DNA of 64,000 bases from JACADW01 sp963747985 (GTDB lineage: Bacteria; Acidobacteriota; UBA6911). Positions 18,159 through 27,130 of the stretch are shown here, piece by piece. The stretch spans positions 62,001 to 126,000 of the forward strand of contig CAVVHG010000005.1 of the NCBI GenBank assembly GCA_963747985.1. Direction: 5' to 3'. The notes beneath the pieces are model-generated. The model saw nothing but the letters and a program-made list of their open reading frames with translations. It did not search any database and was not told where the DNA came from. A program made the position numbers and the translations under genes. Positions within the stretch are counted from its first letter, which is position 1. Each line of letters begins with the position of its first letter.

Positions 18159-19160
18159 CTAAAACGGGTACTGATCCATGTTTTCGCCGGTGATATCGAT
18201 CCACGCGCTGCCATAGATCACGCGGCCGACCAGCCGGATCCTGTTGTAGCCTGCGATCCCAAGATCCATCCCATCCCGGATTGTCCCACCCTCGAGCAGG
18301 ATCCGGGCAACCTTGTTCATCACGTAGCCGGCGGTCGCCGGATCCCAGCAGTTGATGACGCTTATGGCCCTGGATCTGAGCAGTTCGCCCGCATAGGAAG
18401 GAAGGCTGGTTCCGACCACGGTAATTTTCCCGGAGAGGCCGGCGTCCTGGATTGCCTGGGCTGCTCCGACCACGTCCGTGGCTGCCGATCCCTGGACTCC
18501 TCTTATGCCGGGGTAGGTCCTCAGCAGGTCCTTCATGATCTGGTAGACCTTCTGCGGATCGTCGCTCGTCTCGTTCCTGGTACCTACGAGCTGCATTTTC
18601 GGGTACTTCTCCTTCTGATGAGCGACCGCGGCATCCACCCACTCGTTGTGGGACTTGGAGGTGAGGCTGCCGACAAAAACGACGTAATTGCCCTCCCCGC
18701 CCATCCCCGAGGCAAGCTCGTCCATGATATGCCGGCCATATGCGGCGTTGTCGAAAGCCTCGACGTCGTACGCCGCGCTTTCAGCCCTGATGTTGGAAGC
18801 CTCGTGTGTCACGACGACTATGCCCTGGTCTCGCGCCTTCCTGAGGACCGGCTCGACTGTTTCCACCTGGAAAGGGACCACAAGCAGGGCCTGGGGCCTC
18901 TGCGCGATCGCATCTTCGATCACCTGCACCTGCAGCGCGGCATCGGCTTTCGAAGGACCCTGCTGCAGCGCCTGGATACCCGTGTCGTGCGCGAACTGCC
19001 GGACACCCGTTTCCATGCGTCGGAACCAGTTGAAGCCGGTTGATTTCACGATGGTGATGAACTTCAGGTCGCCCGTCCCCGCTTGTTGCCCGGAGGGCCT
19101 GCTGCAGGCAGCAAGAAGCGGCATCATCAGAAGGACTGCTGGCGCAAAACGACGACCCAT
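18159..19160 (-). CDS. sugar/AI-2-type ABC substrate-binding lipoprotein
   Basis: A 333-residue lipoprotein. The signal peptide ends in the lipobox LLAAC, with lipidated Cys19. The mature chain is a type I periplasmic-binding fold of the RhaS/LsrB/rhizopine group: LKFITIVKSTGFNWFRRMETG, VVPFQVETVEPVLRKARDQGI, SLTSKSHNEWVDAAVAHQ, and GVQGSAATDVVGAAQAI. It captures the ligand outside the inner membrane and delivers it to the permeases encoded downstream. GGAGG is nine bases before ATG 19160. It leads the operon that ends with the FGGY kinase. The ligand may be a pentose, a deoxy sugar or an AI-2-like compound. Confidence 0.87.
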   Translation of the reverse strand: MGRRFAPAVLLMMPLLAACSRPSGQQAGTGDLKFITIVKSTGFNWFRRMETGVRQFAHDTGIQALQQGPSKADAALQVQVIEDAIAQRPQALLVVPFQVETVEPVLRKARDQGIVVVTHEASNIRAESAAYDVEAFDNAAYGRHIMDELASGMGGEGNYVVFVGSLTSKSHNEWVDAAVAHQKEKYPKMQLVGTRNETSDDPQKVYQIMKDLLRTYPGIRGVQGSAATDVVGAAQAIQDAGLSGKITVVGTSLPSYAGELLRSRAISVINCWDPATAGYVMNKVARILLEGGTIRDGMDLGIAGYNRIRLVGRVIYGSAWIDITGENMDQYPF

Positions 19161-19201
19161 GAACGCCTCCGTACCGGCCAGGCAGATGGCCGGCAGGTGG
19201 C

Positions 19202-19207
19202 ATTATA
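19202..19207 (-). promoter_or_regulatory. putative -10 box of the ABC operon
   Basis: On the minus strand this reads TATAAT, 42 bp before the lipoprotein start, with no good -35 at normal spacing. It is the only obvious promoter element before the seven-gene operon. Confidence 0.35.
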
Positions 19208-19268
19208 GCCGCAGAGCGCCGGGCCCGCGGCCGAAAACCAAGTGGGTCCACTCCCTCCTGCCAAGGGC

Positions 19269-19961
19269 TCAACGCCCCTTTCCCATTGCAGCACGGTCGG
19301 CCAGCACCAGCGCGTGTTCCTGGCGCACTCGGCCCGCGGGGATAGTTGCATCGGATGCAAGCAGGCGGGTCAGCATCACGGCCTTTTCCTCCCCGGTCAC
19401 CAGCCACAATATCCGCCGCGAGCGATTGATGATCCGGCAGGTCAACGTAATGCGGCGTCTCCCCTGGTAGACCCCTGTCACTGCGACGTCCCTGTCGTCT
19501 ATATCGAGTACGGCGTCGCCAGGGACGAGTGAGGCGGTGTGGCCGTCCGCCCCCAGACCCAGATGGATGAGGTCGATCACCGCCGGAAAACCGGCGATCC
19601 CCTGGAGAATCGTGCCGTAGCTCGCGGCGGCCGCTTCAAGGTCCTTCTCCTCCACCGGCATGGCATGGAGCCGCCCGGGAGGCAGCGGAGAATGAGCGAG
19701 CAGGCTTTCGCGCAAATGGGTCAGGTTCCTGTCAGGGTGGCCCTGCGGCGCCACTCGCTCGTCCACCTGGACTACATGCACACACTCCCAGGGGACCTCT
19801 TCGCCAGCCAGGGCACGCAGCATCTTCCATGGGGTTTTGCCTCCGCTTACGGCCAGGATGAAACTGCCCCGCGCGGCCACGGCCGCCCGGGCCTCCGCAG
19901 CGATGATCGCAGCGGCTCTTTGGGCGACCGCGTCCGCATCATCAAGCACTTTTACCATCAT
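19269..19961 (-). CDS. pgl: 6-phosphogluconolactonase (Pgl/DevB type)
   Basis: A 230-residue SOL/DevB-type lactonase that hydrolyses 6-phosphogluconolactone in the oxidative pentose phosphate pathway. Motifs are SFILAVSGGKTPWKMLRAL, VHVVQVDERVAPQGHPDRN and HLGLGADGHTASLVPG, which hold the phosphate and active-site residues. The length is normal. ATG 19961 is used because AGGAG lies eight bases upstream; the frame stays open to 20039 without family-like sequence. It is divergent from the GH127 gene and ends 108 bp before the ABC operon start. No zwf or gnd gene is in the window. Confidence 0.9.
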   Translation of the reverse strand: MMVKVLDDADAVAQRAAAIIAAEARAAVAARGSFILAVSGGKTPWKMLRALAGEEVPWECVHVVQVDERVAPQGHPDRNLTHLRESLLAHSPLPPGRLHAMPVEEKDLEAAAASYGTILQGIAGFPAVIDLIHLGLGADGHTASLVPGDAVLDIDDRDVAVTGVYQGRRRITLTCRIINRSRRILWLVTGEEKAVMLTRLLASDATIPAGRVRQEHALVLADRAAMGKGR

Positions 19962-20109
19962 GGTATCCACTCCTGTTCTGGCGGCGCGGCGCGTCGCCTC
20001 GCGCTGCGGCGCAAGAAAGCGTGACCCCGCCCCAGCCAAGCGCCGCTCACTTGTTTTCCCGAGTCTCTGGCTGGATTATACTCACATCCCGAAACAGGAG
20101 ATTACTTCC

Positions 20110-22137
20110 ATGCCCGATATCAATCGTCGCAAGTTCCTGTCCGGCGTTGCAGCGGGAATATCGGCATCCGGCTTTCTCTCCGGCGAGACAACTGCGAGCC
20201 AGGCGGGGGAACCATCCCAGGCAGCACCGTCTTCCGGGGGCGGGCAAGCTCGAGGTCTGGCGGCGCCGGCCTTCCGCCCTTTTCCCATTGGTTCTATCCG
20301 CCCCACGGGCTGGCTCTTGCGCCAGTTGCGTATCCAGGCGGATGGATTGAGCGGCCACCTGGACGAGTTCTGGCCGGACGTAGGTCAAAGCAAATGGTTC
20401 GGCGGACAGGCCGAGGGCTGGGAACGCGCGCCGTATTGGCTCGATGGCGTCATCCCGCTGGCCTGGATACTGCGCGACGAACCGCTGCAGAAGCGTGTAT
20501 CGGGGTATGTCGACTGCATCGTCACGCACCAGCGTCCCGACGGGTGGTTCAGCCCCTACCCTGAAGATGCTGTCGCCAAACGCTATGATCTCTGGGCCAT
20601 CCTGCTGGCCGACAAGGTCCTCGCGCAGTATCACGAGGCGACCGGCGATGAGCGCGCCCTGAAAGCCATGGAGCGAAGCCTGCGCGCCATGCTTGCCGGC
20701 CTGGATCGCACACCCCTTTATGACTGGGGCAGATACCGCTGGTTCGAGGGTTTGATACCCGCGTTCTATCTATACGAGAAGACGGGAGAGAGCTGGCTGC
20801 TCGACCTGGCACGCAAACTGCGCCGCCAGGGATTCGACTACGCGGAATTCTACCGGGGCGAAGACATAACCGTGCCGACGCCGCGCCGCGGGCTCTGGAA
20901 GTGGGCCAAGCATGTCGTGAACACAGGGATGGCTCCCAAGGCCGCCGCATTGAGCTGGCGCCTGGATCAGCGGGCGGAGGATCGGGCATTTGCCACACGG
21001 ATGATCGAAATACTCGACCGTTACCACGGCCAGGTTACCGGTATGTTCACGGGAGACGAATGCCTGGCAGGCAAGAATCCCCTTCAGGGCACCGAGTTGT
21101 GCTCCGTGGTGGAGTTTCTCTTCTCCCTCGAGCACCTGGTGTCCGTGTTCGGTGACCCGGGCTTTGCCGACAGGCTGGAACGCGTCGCTTACAATGCCCT
21201 GCCCGCCACGTTCACGCCCGACATGTGGGCGCATCAATACGATCAACAGGTAAACCAGGTTCAGTGCACGACAAACCCGGATCATCTGTGGACGACGAAC
21301 GGGCCCGAATCCAATATCTTCGGGCTGGAACCGAACTTCGGCTGCTGCACTTCGAACATGCATCAGGGCTGGCCGAAGTTCGCCGCGCACCTATGGATGT
21401 CGACTCCCGACGGCGGTGCCGCGTTGATTGCCTATGCACCGAATACCGTGGAATTCCAGTCGAGCGGAATACCGGTGTCCCTGGCAGTCGATACCGACTA
21501 CCCATTCAGAGAAAACGTCGAAGTCAGGGTAGGAACCGGAAAACCAGTGCGATTCCCTCTCCTGCTGCGGGTCCCTGCCTGGGCCGAAGGCGCATCGTTG
21601 AAGATCGAGGCCGGCGCCGAACAGGCGTTGAAGCCCGGCACCTTCCATCGTATCGAGCAGGTGTGGAACGGCAGTGTTCGTATGAAGCTGCGACTGCCGA
21701 TGAAAGCAAGGGTCTCGATTCGATACAACGAAGCGGTCGCCCTTGAACGTGGTCCGCTGGTCTACTCCCTCAAGATCGGCGAAAGCCGGACGAGGGTCAA
21801 TGCCGGGAAACCGTACCGCGAGTTACCGCACGGCGACTTCGAGGTTCGACCAACCACCCCGTGGAATTACGGTTTGCTGGTAGATGAAAAACAGCCGGAA
21901 AATGGCGTGCAATTCGAAGAGCGCCCGATTGGAGAGCGGCCATTTTCGCCGGATGGTGCCGGGATCATCGCGAAGGTGAAGGGACGCCGGCTCGAAAACT
22001 GGAAGATCGCCCATGGATGGGCCGGCGAGATCGTGCCCGGGTTGCAGGAGTCGGATGCGCCGCTCGAGGAGCTGACCCTGATTCCATACGGCTGCACCAA
22101 CATTCGCGTGACGGAGTTCCCCCGCGTCAAGCGTTGA
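20110..22137 (+). CDS. Tat-exported GH127 (DUF1680) beta-L-arabinofuranosidase-like enzyme
   Basis: A 675-residue protein with a twin-arginine signal (NRRKFLSGVAAGISASG) and an (alpha/alpha)6-barrel DUF1680 domain. Residues matching the zinc-cysteine active site of GH127 are visible: the Glu-x-Cys in GTELCSVVE and the adjacent cysteines in FGCCTSNMHQGWPKF, one of which is the nucleophile in characterised members. A C-terminal beta-sandwich follows (RGPLVYSLKIG and onward). The start has AGGAG ten bases upstream and a TATACT-like box at 20077-20082. It probably releases beta-L-arabinofuranose, or a related sugar, in the periplasm. It is divergent from pgl. Confidence 0.87.
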   Translation: MPDINRRKFLSGVAAGISASGFLSGETTASQAGEPSQAAPSSGGGQARGLAAPAFRPFPIGSIRPTGWLLRQLRIQADGLSGHLDEFWPDVGQSKWFGGQAEGWERAPYWLDGVIPLAWILRDEPLQKRVSGYVDCIVTHQRPDGWFSPYPEDAVAKRYDLWAILLADKVLAQYHEATGDERALKAMERSLRAMLAGLDRTPLYDWGRYRWFEGLIPAFYLYEKTGESWLLDLARKLRRQGFDYAEFYRGEDITVPTPRRGLWKWAKHVVNTGMAPKAAALSWRLDQRAEDRAFATRMIEILDRYHGQVTGMFTGDECLAGKNPLQGTELCSVVEFLFSLEHLVSVFGDPGFADRLERVAYNALPATFTPDMWAHQYDQQVNQVQCTTNPDHLWTTNGPESNIFGLEPNFGCCTSNMHQGWPKFAAHLWMSTPDGGAALIAYAPNTVEFQSSGIPVSLAVDTDYPFRENVEVRVGTGKPVRFPLLLRVPAWAEGASLKIEAGAEQALKPGTFHRIEQVWNGSVRMKLRLPMKARVSIRYNEAVALERGPLVYSLKIGESRTRVNAGKPYRELPHGDFEVRPTTPWNYGLLVDEKQPENGVQFEERPIGERPFSPDGAGIIAKVKGRRLENWKIAHGWAGEIVPGLQESDAPLEELTLIPYGCTNIRVTEFPRVKR

Positions 22138-22331
22138 CCAGGTGCGAATGAATCGTTCGGCCTGACTGTGCCGGCCTTTGAAGCCTCAATTCTGTTGATC
22201 GCATGTGACTGCCGCTTACGCGCGTGTCTGCTCACTGCCGGCGAAATGCGCCTGATTCTTTGCCCATCCGATCGCAGCACAAGCCTGCCAGATACTTCCA
22301 GACCAGCCTCGAAGAGGCGGCACAGTAGTAG

Positions 22332-22355
22332 CCCCGCGCGTCAGCGCGGGGTTTT
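22332..22355 (+). terminator. putative intrinsic terminator
   Basis: CCCCGCGC-GTCA-GCGCGGGG followed by TTTT, an 8-bp perfect stem. It is 195 bp past the GH127 stop, so it may instead be part of a repeat. Confidence 0.45.
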
Positions 22356-22421
22356 GCCGACCTGCAGACCGAGTGCTGAAGGCGCGGCACAACGGTCGCG
22401 CGGGAATGATTGATGACCGAA

Positions 22422-22913
22422 TCAGGTGCCTTCCCAGTATTGCCTTGCCATGTCCCGTGGCTCGCACTCTTCAAAAAAACGGGAGTACTCTTTTGCCGTA
22501 ACGGTGACCTCGTCGCCCCAGATGGATTGAATGACGACGGCCTGCCCATATTCCCGGGACAGAATCGCCTTCACGCGGCCCGAGGTTCGCCTTGGACTGC
22601 GAAGCAGGGAAGCCTTACACCGCACCACGGCTCCGATCTGCGGTAAGTTTACGGGCTCTTCACGGCTGGCGGCCTTCGCCTCAACCTGGGACTCCCCGGC
22701 TGAAGCACGGCGGTAATCGGAACGGAGCTCTCTTGCCTCGGATGCGCTGCCTTGATGCGGCGGATGGCCCGAATCCGGCGTTCCATCGACAGACGGATGC
22801 ACATCAGGGATTTCGGTGTCCCCGGTGCGTTCCACCCTCTGCAGCAGGGAGAATCCTTCAGCGGCTTCGCCCTTCGTCTGCGATTCGCGTACGTCTGCCA
22901 AGAGCTCCTTCAT
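22422..22913 (-). CDS. uncharacterised protein
   Basis: A 163-residue protein I do not recognise. The first 95 residues are charged and low in hydrophobics, probably disordered. The last 65 look folded (PQIGAVVRCKASLLRSP, QAVVIQSIWGDEVTVT, CEPRDMARQYWEG) and may form a small beta domain. The spacing suggests a PilZ-like or SH3-like beta barrel, but no diagnostic motif supports either. There is no signal peptide. GGTG is the only candidate ribosome binding site. It is alone on its strand. Confidence 0.5.
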   Translation of the reverse strand: MKELLADVRESQTKGEAAEGFSLLQRVERTGDTEIPDVHPSVDGTPDSGHPPHQGSASEARELRSDYRRASAGESQVEAKAASREEPVNLPQIGAVVRCKASLLRSPRRTSGRVKAILSREYGQAVVIQSIWGDEVTVTAKEYSRFFEECEPRDMARQYWEGT

Positions 22914-23004
22914 GTATGTTCACCTGCACCTGTTTGCAGCACTCGACTCTACTACAAAAATACAGCAGGAGGACAACAGAGAACAGACCAATATTCTTCA
23001 GGTG

Positions 23005-23105
23005 GGGGACAGTCACCAGTGTCCCCCGGATCCAGGCCAGGAGCGGCCGCGCAAGTGTGGCATCTGAGAGCGTGTCCTGCTCCGGGGACACGGGTGACTG
23101 TCCCC
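23005..23105. repeat. GGGGACAGTCACC element, copy 1
   Basis: A 101-bp element bounded by perfect 13-bp terminal inverted repeats, GGGGACAGTCACC at the left and GGTGACTGTCCCC at the right. Each end is itself a hairpin (GGGGACA...TGTCCCC). It lies 6 bp beyond the stop codon of the minus-strand gene ending at 23112. A second copy is at 57143-57234. Confidence 0.75.
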
Positions 23106-23111
23106 TACTGA

Positions 23112-23864
23112 TTACTGCTGGACCGGTCGGTACCCGGAGTTCTGGATCGCCACCGTGATGTTCTTGGCCTTGGCCTCCAGCGTCGTCTGGCCGGCATAGA
23201 TCGCGCCGTCGGGCAACGAGCTCATCTGCACCGCCAGCGTAACCACATCTTCAGGCTTGTCCAGATACGTGTTGACGCCCAGGCCGAGCACTTTGTTGGT
23301 GGCGGGGTCCATGTCGATCGTCATGGCGTCCCCTTGCAGAAGGTACTGCGAGATCACGAGGCGCACCTTCCCGCCGGCCTGCGGGTTCACCACGATCCGT
23401 CCGCCGTCCTTCGCCGCCTGGATCTGCTGCGGATTCGGCGGAACATACTGATGAATCAGGGCCGCGGCCTTTTCCATGTAGTCCTTCATCTCGTCCTTCT
23501 TCTTCTCGACGACCTGCGCCTTGACCCGCCCGCCCCTGCGGCCGCCTCGCCCGCCTTCCTGTTCCTGGGATGCCTGTGCGGGCTGGTCGAGGGAGATCTT
23601 CTCTACCTTGCCGTCGGCTCCGTAGTAGCAGCGGTTCTGCTTCCTGCCTTTCTCTTCACCCTTCAGGCTGATAATGGTTGTTTCAACCCACTCGTACTTC
23701 CGGGCGAGGGCCATGCCCTGCTGCATCGTCTGCTTGAGGGCGGCGACGTGGTCCTGTGTGCCACCGCCGGAGGCCTGTGCGGGCGGCTGCTGCGCCATCA
23801 GGGGCGCACCGACACCGAAGGTTGCCGCCACGATGACCGCTGCAAAGATCTGTTTCCATGTCAT
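23112..23864 (-). CDS. secreted protein of unknown function
   Basis: A 250-residue exported protein. The signal peptide (MTWKQIFAAVIVAATFGVG) ends near LMAQ. A Gly/Arg-rich segment around residues 112-122 (GGRGGRRGGR) divides two folded parts: an N-terminal helical region starting DHVAALKQTMQQG, and a C-terminal beta-rich domain with VRLVISQYLLQGDAMTIDMD and GLGVNTYLDKPEDVVTLAVQMS. The second part resembles a LolA-like or outer-membrane lipoprotein-sorting fold in shape only. ATG 23864 follows AAGGAG. Function unknown; I believe similar proteins occur in acidobacteria. Confidence 0.7.
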   Translation of the reverse strand: MTWKQIFAAVIVAATFGVGAPLMAQQPPAQASGGGTQDHVAALKQTMQQGMALARKYEWVETTIISLKGEEKGRKQNRCYYGADGKVEKISLDQPAQASQEQEGGRGGRRGGRVKAQVVEKKKDEMKDYMEKAAALIHQYVPPNPQQIQAAKDGGRIVVNPQAGGKVRLVISQYLLQGDAMTIDMDPATNKVLGLGVNTYLDKPEDVVTLAVQMSSLPDGAIYAGQTTLEAKAKNITVAIQNSGYRPVQQ

Positions 23865-23916
23865 GATGATCTGTTCTCCTTCCTCATTACTGGTCTTGTT
23901 AGTGCGGCGCTTCCCT

Positions 23917-24398
23917 CTACTGATGCGGGGGAACAGTTTTCTCCGGGCGAATGACACCACCCGTATTGAATGCCAGGTCGTCGAAGTAGAAGCCGTTCCT
24001 GGGCATGCGGAACGTGGTCGGCGCGCCGTCGGTGTCGAGGAGCACCCAGTCGCCGTCGACTTCCTCGCCGATGCGCGTGCCTGGAGGCATCAGCACATCG
24101 GTGCCGTCGAACAGCCTTTTATGAATCCAATCTTGGTCGCATCCCGCGAGGCTGTGCACCGTCGAGAGATCCAGCGGTACAACATCGACGTGAAACCGGA
24201 AGATGAAATCCTGCTCGACATCGGCGATCATGAAACGCGGGTCCTGCACGCGGGTGAGCCCTTCGATCCCCAGGCGCTTACGGACGCGGTCAAACGCCAC
24301 GGCGGCAATGCCCGAAGCCTTGATTTCCCCCAGGTCGATCGGTACGCGATCAGGCTGCTGGAACTGATTTGTGGTTGCCACTCGCTCCGTGAGTTCAT
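23917..24398 (-). pseudogene. uroporphyrinogen decarboxylase-family remnant
   Basis: The N-terminal half of a UroD-family (corrinoid methyltransferase-like) protein. The native start is ATG 24398 (MNSR), but one base is missing after the third codon, so the family sequence continues in another frame: ERVATTNQFQQPDRVPIDLG, then IADVEQDFIFRFHVDVVPLD and GEEVDGDWVLLDTDGAPTTF. The frame ends after about 160 residues, where full-length proteins have about 370, so the whole catalytic C-terminal half is gone. The gene carries both a start-proximal frameshift and a truncation. Its intact relative in this window is at 58392-59564. Confidence 0.75.
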
Positions 24399-24503
24399 TG
24401 CATGGCCCCCCGTAGGACACGCGAACCACTTCGGACGGCACGAAAACAGATTGCTGCGACGGCTGCAGTGATCCGGCACCTTGCCGTTTAGACAGCGGTT
24501 CTG

Positions 24504-25880
24504 TTAAAGGCGCAACTCCGCATTCTGACTCGCGAGCAGTTTCTGAAGCGCTTTCACGTCCAGCTTTCGCGGCGGCACGCCAGTTGTGGCGGCCAACGCC
24601 GCCGCGCAACCAGAGGCGTGACCGATTGCCATTGCGGGCGCCATTGAGCGTGCTGATTGGAACGGGGCCTGTTCACAGGAAATGCAGCGTCCTGATAGAA
24701 CCAAGCCTTCCACCTTCAGCGGCAGCAACGAGCGATACGGAATGTCAAAACCCTCGTGCTGGAAGAAATACCGCCTGCCGTGATAATCGGGCATCGGATT
24801 GGAGCTGATGGCGATTACATCCGGAAATCGTTTCCCCCCGATCGCATCTCTTTCAGTCACAACATACTCGCCAAGGATCCTGCGCGTCTCCCTCACCCCG
24901 ATGCACGTGGCAGTTTTCGAGAGATATAGTGAGGACCACCCAGGCTTTTTCCGCAATTTCTGGACATCGTCCCAGAGTTTCAAGCGTGCGTCAACCTCGG
25001 CACGTGTCAGCGTCTCGACATCGAGGCCATCGCCGCTCTCACGAGGTCCCCACCTCACAACATGATCACCGATGCGGATCCCGTCGAACGGGCCTCGGAT
25101 CGTCGGCGGCAATCCGCCGAGGCCGTACATCAGGCTCATTCCCATGCGATCGCCGGTTGCCGCAGGGCCCATGAAAGGCGCACCGGCAGCTGCGGCGATA
25201 TCACCGTCACCGGTGCAGTCGATCACAATATCCGCCACGATGGCTTGCCGGCCTGATTTGGAATGCACGATAACGCCTCCGACACGAGAGCCATCGAGCA
25301 TCGGTGCGACTACCCAGCTATGCAGGCGCAGTTTGACCCCCTCCTTCTTGATCAGGTTGAAACACGCGACTTTGGCAGCCTCTGCATCAAAAGGGACTGT
25401 GTAGGGGAGGTCGCCCTTGTTGACAGCGTGCGGCACCGTTCTTTCGTAGTTGTCCATATCCGCCACGCCGCCCAGCCTGACAAGCTCTGCGATGTACTCT
25501 GCGGGAATGCCCTTTACCGTTTGCAGCGCTTCAGGCGGCCTCTGATTGCGGAAACCGTTGTAGCAGGTCATCAAGCCCGCCGTGCCGTTGCCGCCCAGGA
25601 AGGCGTATCGTTCCAGCAACAATGTGTCCGCACCGCTGCGCGCCGAGGCGACCGCCGCAATCACACCGCTGGGGCCTCCGCCGGCAACAACGACTTGGTG
25701 CCGGGCTACAATCGGCGTCTCGAGAGTTTCACGATGGATCGATCCGCTTCGTTCTTGTCCGGCGGCTGCCCCTCCAGGTGCCGAGCTCACCCCCGCAGCC
25801 GCCGCTCCCAGAGCGGCTTCGACGAACGCCCGGCGTCCTACTTTCCGCGGTGCATACCGATTCTGCCCGTTGTCTTCCAT
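24504..25880 (-). CDS. Tat-exported FAD-dependent oxidoreductase (FAD_oxidored family)
   Basis: A 458-residue flavoprotein with a twin-arginine signal (VGRRAFVEAALGAAAAG), then a Rossmann FAD-binding site HQVVVAGGGPSGVIAAVASAR with the acidic ribose-binding residue in LLLERYAFLGGNG. The conserved IDCTGDGDIAAAAGAPF segment is typical of PF12831 proteins, which occur in sugar-degradation clusters of Planctomycetes and Acidobacteria. It should work in the periplasm with FAD loaded before export. The substrate is unknown. It lies just upstream of the UroD remnant on the same strand. Confidence 0.85.
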   Translation of the reverse strand: MEDNGQNRYAPRKVGRRAFVEAALGAAAAGVSSAPGGAAAGQERSGSIHRETLETPIVARHQVVVAGGGPSGVIAAVASARSGADTLLLERYAFLGGNGTAGLMTCYNGFRNQRPPEALQTVKGIPAEYIAELVRLGGVADMDNYERTVPHAVNKGDLPYTVPFDAEAAKVACFNLIKKEGVKLRLHSWVVAPMLDGSRVGGVIVHSKSGRQAIVADIVIDCTGDGDIAAAAGAPFMGPAATGDRMGMSLMYGLGGLPPTIRGPFDGIRIGDHVVRWGPRESGDGLDVETLTRAEVDARLKLWDDVQKLRKKPGWSSLYLSKTATCIGVRETRRILGEYVVTERDAIGGKRFPDVIAISSNPMPDYHGRRYFFQHEGFDIPYRSLLPLKVEGLVLSGRCISCEQAPFQSARSMAPAMAIGHASGCAAALAATTGVPPRKLDVKALQKLLASQNAELRL

Positions 25881-26324
25881 TGCGATTCTCCGATACGTGT
25901 GAAGCCAACCTCATTTTCGCATCTTCTGCCCCCCAGTCCACGAAGTTTGTTGCTGCCGTCACAATGGAGCCTCACTGTAGCGCTCGCGGGGCAAACTGAC
26001 GAGCAAGGAGGCGCCCGTGCTGCAGAATGAGTGTTTCGGAAACCTCCGATGCACTTCTCGGGACGTTCAGAGCGAGAATGGGGACAATGAAATCGTTCAT
26101 TGCGGAAATGGATGGTGTTTGATCATGTTCCCCAGGTCGAGCGACACCTCGGAAGATGACAATATCCAAGCGAACCGCCGGGGCGGGATAGGCCGCTGCG
26201 GCCGCATGCGGCCTGGCTGAGTATTCTCGCCGGTCTTCTTCTGACGCCAACAGAATACCCAACCTTTCCGTCCGGGCATGTGAGCGTTGGCACAGATGTC
26301 GTCACCTGCCGCCTGGACTGGGGT
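25881..26324. other. 444-bp stretch with no recognisable gene
   Basis: Short open frames exist on both strands, but none has a ribosome binding site or protein-like composition. I found no repeat, hairpin or RNA gene. It separates two minus-strand genes. Confidence 0.4.
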
Positions 26325-27029
26325 TTACAGGTCAGGGGTGCCGTCGACCATCATGCGGGCAAGCCTGAACGGGGCGCGGATTTTCAGCGTACCGATCTGG
26401 GTCGAAAAGACAATCTCTTCGTCGGCGGGCTCGACCGTCGGCTTTCCATCGAGCTCGCGCGGAAACATGAACAGCGCGAAGCTTCCCCCCTGTGCGGCGG
26501 GAGGACTGTACGCCTTCAACCCGACCTTTTTCTCTTTGTTCTTCTTGGAGGTAAGGAATGTGCGCGGCAATAGCGCCTCGAAGGTGGCCGCTTCGAATGG
26601 GGCCATGGTCTGGCAGCTGATGGCGATAGTATGGTCCGGCATCGGCTGCGCGATGTATCGCTGCATCTCGGGCTCTGATAGGATGCCCTGCAGCTGGCTG
26701 TACCGGGCCAGCGCCTGGCGGATCTTCAACGATGAATGCCACCTCACATACATTGAAACCGAGTCCGATCCTCCCAACCCGCCCGTAGTCTGGGTCGCGC
26801 GTGCGCCGCCACCCATCATCGTAGGAACGGAACTGCCCCCGTAGTTTCCCGGTATGCTGGTCGTCCATGACCATGGGGAGTTTCTCAGGAGCGTCAGGAC
26901 CTCCTGCTCGTTCCAGGCTGCATACGGCTTTGAGATCCAGAAGTCTGCGCCGAACAGCATCATGGCGGAGGCCGCCGCGATCGTGCAGAGAAGTAAGCCA
27001 CTAGCGGCTGGTTGTACCGGCTTCTGCAT
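26325..27029 (-). CDS. secreted protein, WNEQEV-type acidobacterial family
   Basis: A 234-residue exported protein with a hydrophobic signal segment (residues 8-24). The mature N-terminus reads AAWNEQEVLTLLRNSPWSWT, followed by YVRWHSSLKIRQALAR. I recognise this W-x2-EEV-x3-L-x-SPW plus RW-S-x3-IRQA pattern as a recurrent uncharacterised secreted family in acidobacteria; this is memory, not a database hit. The C-terminus is beta-rich (IVFSTQIGTLKIRAPFRL). AAGGAGG is six bases before ATG 27029. Function unknown. Confidence 0.75.
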   Translation of the reverse strand: MQKPVQPAASGLLLCTIAAASAMMLFGADFWISKPYAAWNEQEVLTLLRNSPWSWTTSIPGNYGGSSVPTMMGGGARATQTTGGLGGSDSVSMYVRWHSSLKIRQALARYSQLQGILSEPEMQRYIAQPMPDHTIAISCQTMAPFEAATFEALLPRTFLTSKKNKEKKVGLKAYSPPAAQGGSFALFMFPRELDGKPTVEPADEEIVFSTQIGTLKIRAPFRLARMMVDGTPDL

Positions 27030-27130
27030 GTGTCCTCCTTGCTGACTGCAGTCGTGTCGATGAATTCGGTCGTTTAGATTGCCATCCCGTGACTCCGGAT
27101 AGCGATCCGGCTCGCGTGGCGCCTCGACAC

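Noticed and set aside
25972..26262. Short minus-strand frame of 96 codons
   Set aside because: No ribosome binding site, low-complexity Ala-rich start, no recognisable motif.
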